A model generated the notes under the pieces. It was given only the letters and a program-made list of their open reading frames with translations. It searched no databases and was not told the DNA's origin. A stretch of DNA of 10,321 nucleotides from 0-14-0-20-45-22 sp041645495 (lineage in GTDB: Bacteria > Fidelibacterota > UBA2242). Positions 7,222 to 10,321 of the stretch are shown piece by piece (position 1 is the stretch's first letter; each line of letters starts with the position of its first letter). The translations under genes were made by a program, and so were the position numbers. The stretch is taken from the NCBI GenBank assembly GCA_041645495.1, contig JBAZPZ010000071.1, positions 1 to 10,321 on the forward strand, in the 5' to 3' direction.

Positions 7222-7254
7222 AAAAAAGAGAGGGGGAAAAGATTCCCCCTCTCT
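7222..7254 (-). terminator. Intrinsic terminator after the major pilin gene
   Basis: On the minus strand a perfect 12-bp stem (arms 7243-7254 and 7227-7238, AGAGAGGGGGAA pairing with TTCCCCCTCTCT) encloses a four-base loop (7239-7242) and is followed directly by a run of T (7227-7222). The T-run is present only for minus-strand transcription, so it acts on the pilus operon. It begins 13 bases after the major pilin stop codon. The downstream genes run on in the same direction, which suggests partial read-through: much pilin message, less message for minor pilins and envelope parts. It may also stabilise the 3' end of a processed pilin message. Confidence 0.88.
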
Positions 7255-7267
7255 ATCGGGTTAAAAC

Positions 7268-7672
7268 TTAAAGGCCACCACCTGCAAGTGTGCCCAGTTC
7301 GTTCAGCGTGCGCGAACTTTTCAGCAACGTGGTGTCGCATTTGATTATGTACGTCGTTGTTGTTGATGTCAGCGTATAATTACCCGCCTTGAAGTACGTA
7401 CCGGTCAAATCTTCGGCACTGATATCCAGTCCAGCTGCCGTGACTGGCGTTGCGGTGCCAAATGCCGGATAGGCACTACTGTTTCCTGCATAATAGACTC
7501 TCAGAGCCGTCCGAATCGTGCCCAGAGCCGCATCGCATTCGGTCATTTTCGCTTTCGCGACATTCGATTGATAGATCGGCACGGCAACAGCGGCAAGAAT
7601 ACCGACGATGACAATGACAATCATCAATTCCACCAGCGTGAAACCCGCTTGACTTTTGAAAAAGTTCTTCAT
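7268..7672 (-). CDS. pilA: Major type IV pilin (prepilin)
   Basis: The 134-residue precursor has the leader MKNFFKSQAG, cut after G10, followed by FTLVELMIVIVIVGILAAVAVPIY, the classic type IVa pilin N-terminal helix with phenylalanine +1 and glutamate +5. The mature protein is about 124 residues, somewhat shorter than the 140-160 of many proteobacterial pilins. It has an alpha-helical stalk through about mature residue 52 and a small threonine-rich beta domain. It contains two cysteines, C36 and C102 of the mature form (TECDAAL and IIKCDTT), which could form a disulfide tying the helix to the C-terminal strands. Major-pilin status is inferred from the canonical N-terminus, the consensus ribosome site upstream and the strong terminator downstream. 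The alternative is a GspG-like major pseudopilin, but the GspG calcium-site signature is not evident. ATG at 7670-7672 is the clear start. Confidence 0.92.
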   Translation of the reverse strand: MKNFFKSQAGFTLVELMIVIVIVGILAAVAVPIYQSNVAKAKMTECDAALGTIRTALRVYYAGNSSAYPAFGTATPVTAAGLDISAEDLTGTYFKAGNYTLTSTTTTYIIKCDTTLLKSSRTLNELGTLAGGGL

Positions 7673-7680
7673 TTTAGTTT

Positions 7681-7687
7681 CCTCCTT
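7681..7687 (-). promoter_or_regulatory. Strong ribosome binding site of the major pilin gene
   Basis: AAGGAGG on the minus strand is a full consensus Shine-Dalgarno sequence, eight bases before the pilin ATG. It is the best ribosome site in the window; most other genes have partial matches or rely on coupling. This fits a product needed in large amounts. Confidence 0.85.
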
Positions 7688-7691
7688 ATGT

Positions 7692-7706
7692 GTTTGTTAA
7701 ACGAAC
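7692..7706. other. Imperfect 15-bp palindrome in the leader of the major pilin gene
   Basis: In the 61-base gap between pilC and the pilin gene, the minus strand reads GTTCGTT-T-AACAAAC: two seven-base half-sites match at six positions around a central base. It lies five bases before the pilin ribosome site. It could be an operator or a small RNA structure, but a match of this size in A+T-rich DNA can arise by chance. I found no convincing sigma-70 or sigma-54 promoter in the same gap. Confidence 0.25.
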
Positions 7707-7733
7707 TCTTTTTCATTTTATTTGGGACAAAAA

Positions 7734-8966
7734 TTATCCATGAATAGCGCCTGTCATCTGGAAAATCGGCAGATACAGAGCCAGAACGACGACCAACGCC
7801 AGCACACCCAGACCGATCATCAGTATCGGTTCGATAATTGCCGTCAGCGAATCGATCGAAGTGTTAAACTGTCGATCGTAAAATTCCGAGATTTTCCCCA
7901 GCATCAATTCCAACGCTCCGGAGTCTTCGCCGACCGCTATCATCTTCACCATCATCGTCGGAAAAAGGACATGCTCCTGCATCGCCTTTGCCAATGAGGA
8001 GCCACCGGAAATCGCCTTCTTGACCTCTTCGATAATTCCGACAATGACAACATTATTGACGGTTTCAGCGGAAATTCCCAAAGCATCGACAAGCGTCACG
8101 CTGTTTTTCGTCAAAGTTCCCAGCGTCTTGCAGAATCGCGCGATCGTCGATTTTTTCGCCATTTCACCTGCGATCGGTATTTTGAATTTTAATTCGTCGA
8201 TAAAATAGCGTCCCATCGGATTTTTTTTCAGAGACTTGAATCCGAACACTGCGCCAACGATCAACGCGATTTCAATGAGCAGGTTGTTTTTCACAAAATC
8301 CGCAATGGCGATGATCGCAAGTGTCGGTCCCGGCAGTTGGGCGCCAAAACTTTCGAAGATTTCCTGAAACTTCGGAACCAATCCGAAAATCACGGCAGAG
8401 ACGACCAATCCGAAAAAAATCAGGATGAATTTTGGATAGGACATCGCAGACTTGATCTTCTTATCGATCTTGTCTTTATCCTCGACATACGTCGCCAACT
8501 GATCGAGAATTGAGCCCATGTTTCCGCCGATCTCCGCCGCCTTGATCATCGAAACGGCGATCTGTGGGAATATGTTCATATGTTGAAAAAGCGCTTTGGA
8601 AAAATTGTCGCCCGCTTCGACCCGTTCCTTCACTTGCTGGATCACTCGTTTGAATTCCGCATTTTCGGCTTGTTCCATCAGCACATTCAGACTATCGACT
8701 AATTGAACTCCTGCCTCGACCATCGTCGAAAGCTGGCGAAAAAACATGACCAGATCGTCAGATTTGAGTTTCTTTGTAAAAGTAAAAAAGGAACTTTTTC
8801 TGTCGGTTTTTGTGGCCGACGATTTTGCTTCTCGTCTTTCCGCTGAAATGATCGTAATAGACTTCTTCCGCAAGGTGGACGCCAGCGTATGAGAACTTTC
8901 GGCTTCCATGACACCTTTGACTTTTTTCCCGTTCGCGTCGATTGCAATGTAAGAATACTCCGGCAT
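7734..8966 (-). CDS. pilC: PilC inner-membrane platform protein
   Basis: PilC (GspF family) is the polytopic inner-membrane protein on which pilins are added or removed, acting with the PilB ATPase. The 410-residue product matches the usual length. It begins with a small N-terminal domain (MPEYSYIAIDANGKKVKGVMEAES), followed by two T2SSF repeats at about 71-198 and 274-400. Each repeat contains the family pattern of an FxRQLSTMVEAGV or FCKTLGTLTKNSV helix and a later AAEIGGNMGSILDQLA or VGEDSGALELMLGKIS segment. Three strong hydrophobic segments lie near 178-197, 219-243 and 376-403. The ATG at 8964-8966 shares one base with the pilB stop (TGATG), with GAGGA at 8974-8978 seven bases upstream. 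A TTG one codon earlier is in frame but less likely. Confidence 0.96.
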   Translation of the reverse strand: MPEYSYIAIDANGKKVKGVMEAESSHTLASTLRKKSITIISAERREAKSSATKTDRKSSFFTFTKKLKSDDLVMFFRQLSTMVEAGVQLVDSLNVLMEQAENAEFKRVIQQVKERVEAGDNFSKALFQHMNIFPQIAVSMIKAAEIGGNMGSILDQLATYVEDKDKIDKKIKSAMSYPKFILIFFGLVVSAVIFGLVPKFQEIFESFGAQLPGPTLAIIAIADFVKNNLLIEIALIVGAVFGFKSLKKNPMGRYFIDELKFKIPIAGEMAKKSTIARFCKTLGTLTKNSVTLVDALGISAETVNNVVIVGIIEEVKKAISGGSSLAKAMQEHVLFPTMMVKMIAVGEDSGALELMLGKISEFYDRQFNTSIDSLTAIIEPILMIGLGVLALVVVLALYLPIFQMTGAIHG

Positions 8967-10321
8967 CAAATAATCCTCAAGACCTCGTCGATCGTCGTCA
9001 GTCCCTCTTTAATCTTTTTCATACCGTTGAACATGAGAGTTTCCATGCCGAGTTCTTCGCTCCGTCTGCGGATTCGTTCTTCGGAAGCATCGGCGATGAT
9101 CAGTTCTTTGACTTCCGGCGTCAACAGGAAAAACTCATAGATCGCTACCCGTCCCCAAAAACCGGTACCGGAGCAATGGTCGCATCCTTTTCCTTTATAA
9201 AATGTAATTTCATTAGGATTGACTCCCAACGCTTCCAATCGGGCAAAGACATCTGCGCTCGGCGTATCGACCGTTTTACAGTGCAGACAGATTCGACGCG
9301 CCAACCGCTGAGCAACGACTAACGAAAGCGCCGAAGTAATCAAATATTTATCGATCCCCATGTTCAACAAACGGATGATTGTCGCCACCGCATCATTGGT
9401 ATGCAACGTCGATAAAACCAGATGTCCGGTTAACGCCGCCTTGATCGCTATTTCTGCCGTCTCTTTGTCTCGGATTTCACCGACCATAACAATGTCCGGG
9501 TCCTGCCGCAAGATCGAACGCAGTCCGGCCGCAAATGTAAGTCCGACCTGCGGACGCGCCTGAATCTGGTTAATGCCTTTTAGACGATATTCCACGGGGT
9601 CTTCGATCGTAATGATATTTTTATCGGGCGAATTGATAAAATTGAGCGACGAGTAGAGCGTCGTCGTTTTGCCGCTTCCGGTTGGGCCGGTCACTAAAAT
9701 CATTCCATGAGCCATTGTGAGGATTTCTTTAAACTTTTGCATCGTTTTCGGCTCGAATCCGATATCATTGATATTCAGTGACACACTGCCTTTGTCCAAA
9801 ATTCGCATGACAACCTTCTCGCCATAGATCGTCGGAAGTGTGGAAATGCGAATATCTATCTGCCGCCCCATAATCTTGATCTTGGTTCGGCCGTCTTGCG
9901 GCACACGACGTTCGGCGATGTCTAAATTCCCGAGAATTTTAATACGCGAGATAATTCCCAACTGCATCCGTTTGGGCGGTGGCGTGATTTCGCGTAAAAT
10001 GCCATCCACTCTCAAGCGAATCTTCAATTCCTTTTCCTGAGGTTCGATATGCACATCGCTCGCCCGATCCTGTGTTGCCTGTAACAGAAGCAGATTGACG
10101 AATTTGATCGCCGGCGCATCTTCCGCCTGAATCCTGAGCATCTCTTCGTCCGATTCTTCGTCGTCCTCTTCTTCGACCTCGAAATCGACCAATTCCTTCA
10201 TGCTCTCTTCCAGATTTCCTTTTTGAGCATAAATCTTGTCGATTTCTTCCTCGATAACCGCTCTGGGTGAAAAAACGACATCCAAAGAAAAACCGGTCCT
10301 TATCCGGATCGTCTCAAGCGC
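8966..10321 (-). CDS. pilB: PilB pilus assembly ATPase, 5' end beyond window
   Basis: PilB (GspE family) is the cytoplasmic hexameric ATPase that powers fibre extension. The 451 visible residues cover the end of the N-terminal domain, an acidic linker rich in E and D (about visible residues 48-61), and the whole ATPase. Motifs, numbered from the first visible codon: SDVHIEP at 88-94, Walker A GPTGSGKT at 212-219 (bases 9665-9688), Asp box IITIEDPVEYR, Walker B DIVMVGEIRD at 276-285, His box GHLVLSTLHTND at 299-310, and a tetracysteine zinc site C345/C348 and C380/C383 that marks PilB/GspE and is absent from the retraction ATPase PilT. No stop lies between 10285 and the window edge in this frame, and the upstream codons (ALETIRIRTGFSLDVVFSP) fit the family, so a TTG at 10283-10285 is not the start. 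About 100-120 N-terminal residues are probably missing. Confidence 0.96.
   Translation of the reverse strand, partial: ALETIRIRTGFSLDVVFSPRAVIEEEIDKIYAQKGNLEESMKELVDFEVEEEDDEESDEEMLRIQAEDAPAIKFVNLLLLQATQDRASDVHIEPQEKELKIRLRVDGILREITPPPKRMQLGIISRIKILGNLDIAERRVPQDGRTKIKIMGRQIDIRISTLPTIYGEKVVMRILDKGSVSLNINDIGFEPKTMQKFKEILTMAHGMILVTGPTGSGKTTTLYSSLNFINSPDKNIITIEDPVEYRLKGINQIQARPQVGLTFAAGLRSILRQDPDIVMVGEIRDKETAEIAIKAALTGHLVLSTLHTNDAVATIIRLLNMGIDKYLITSALSLVVAQRLARRICLHCKTVDTPSADVFARLEALGVNPNEITFYKGKGCDHCSGTGFWGRVAIYEFFLLTPEVKELIIADASEERIRRRSEELGMETLMFNGMKKIKEGLTTIDEVLRII

Noticed and set aside
7083..7340. Minus-strand open frame spanning the terminator between the pilin genes
   Set aside because: It overlaps two genuine prepilin genes in another frame and runs through the hairpin; no family features.
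7688..7740. Possible sigma-70 promoter (TAAAAT) or a Bacteroidota-type TAnnTTTG box upstream of the major pilin
   Set aside because: The TAAAAT has no acceptable -35 at normal spacing and the TAnnTTTG match fails at one position; no sigma-54 -24/-12 pair is visible either.
1..10321. A wholly new system hidden in the window
   Set aside because: Every open stretch is accounted for by pilus biogenesis genes or the partial receiver domain; the unusual traits are variations within known families.

Overview
The window is one densely packed block of genes, all on the minus strand, encoding a type IVa-type pilus machine. In transcription order (high to low coordinates) it reads pilB (5' end cut by the window edge), pilC, a major type IV pilin, a PilV/GspI-like minor prepilin, a PilW/GspJ-like minor prepilin, the prepilin peptidase pilD, a PilX/GspK-like pilin with a large C-terminal domain, pilM, pilN, pilO, pilP, the secretin pilQ, and the first 101 codons of a response regulator that runs off the left edge. 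No stretch above 300 bases lacks a gene. I see no tRNA, rRNA, CRISPR array, insertion sequence or integration signal.

The parts form a nearly complete assembly pathway. PilD cleaves (and in this family usually N-methylates) the prepilins. PilB is the cytoplasmic assembly ATPase and PilC the inner-membrane platform. PilM, PilN, PilO and PilP form the alignment complex. PilQ is the outer-membrane secretin, so the host must have two membranes. PilM and PilN are separate genes, as in type IVa pili, not fused as in the GspL protein of type II secretion. In contrast, PilP has no lipobox and carries a GspC-like domain, and the secretin is short and lacks peptidoglycan-binding AMIN domains. No retraction ATPase (pilT) is present, so function (twitching pilus, adhesive pilus or secretion pseudopilus) cannot be settled here.

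Most gene junctions overlap or lie within a few bases, which implies translational coupling in a single operon. The exception is the major pilin: it has a consensus Shine-Dalgarno site upstream and a perfect 12-bp intrinsic terminator just downstream. This is a plausible way to make far more major pilin than minor pilins and envelope parts from one transcript. The terminator abuts the ribosome-binding site of the next gene.

The organism is a diderm bacterium of moderate G+C (estimated by eye, not counted). The gene order and the compact PilP and PilQ suggest a lineage outside the well-studied gammaproteobacteria, perhaps one of the poorly cultured FCB-type or deltaproteobacterial-type phyla, but the sequence does not fix this. 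Most of the window is recognisable biology. The less ordinary points are the terminator and ribosome-site arrangement, the beta-solenoid-like pilin and the hybrid features of PilP and PilQ.
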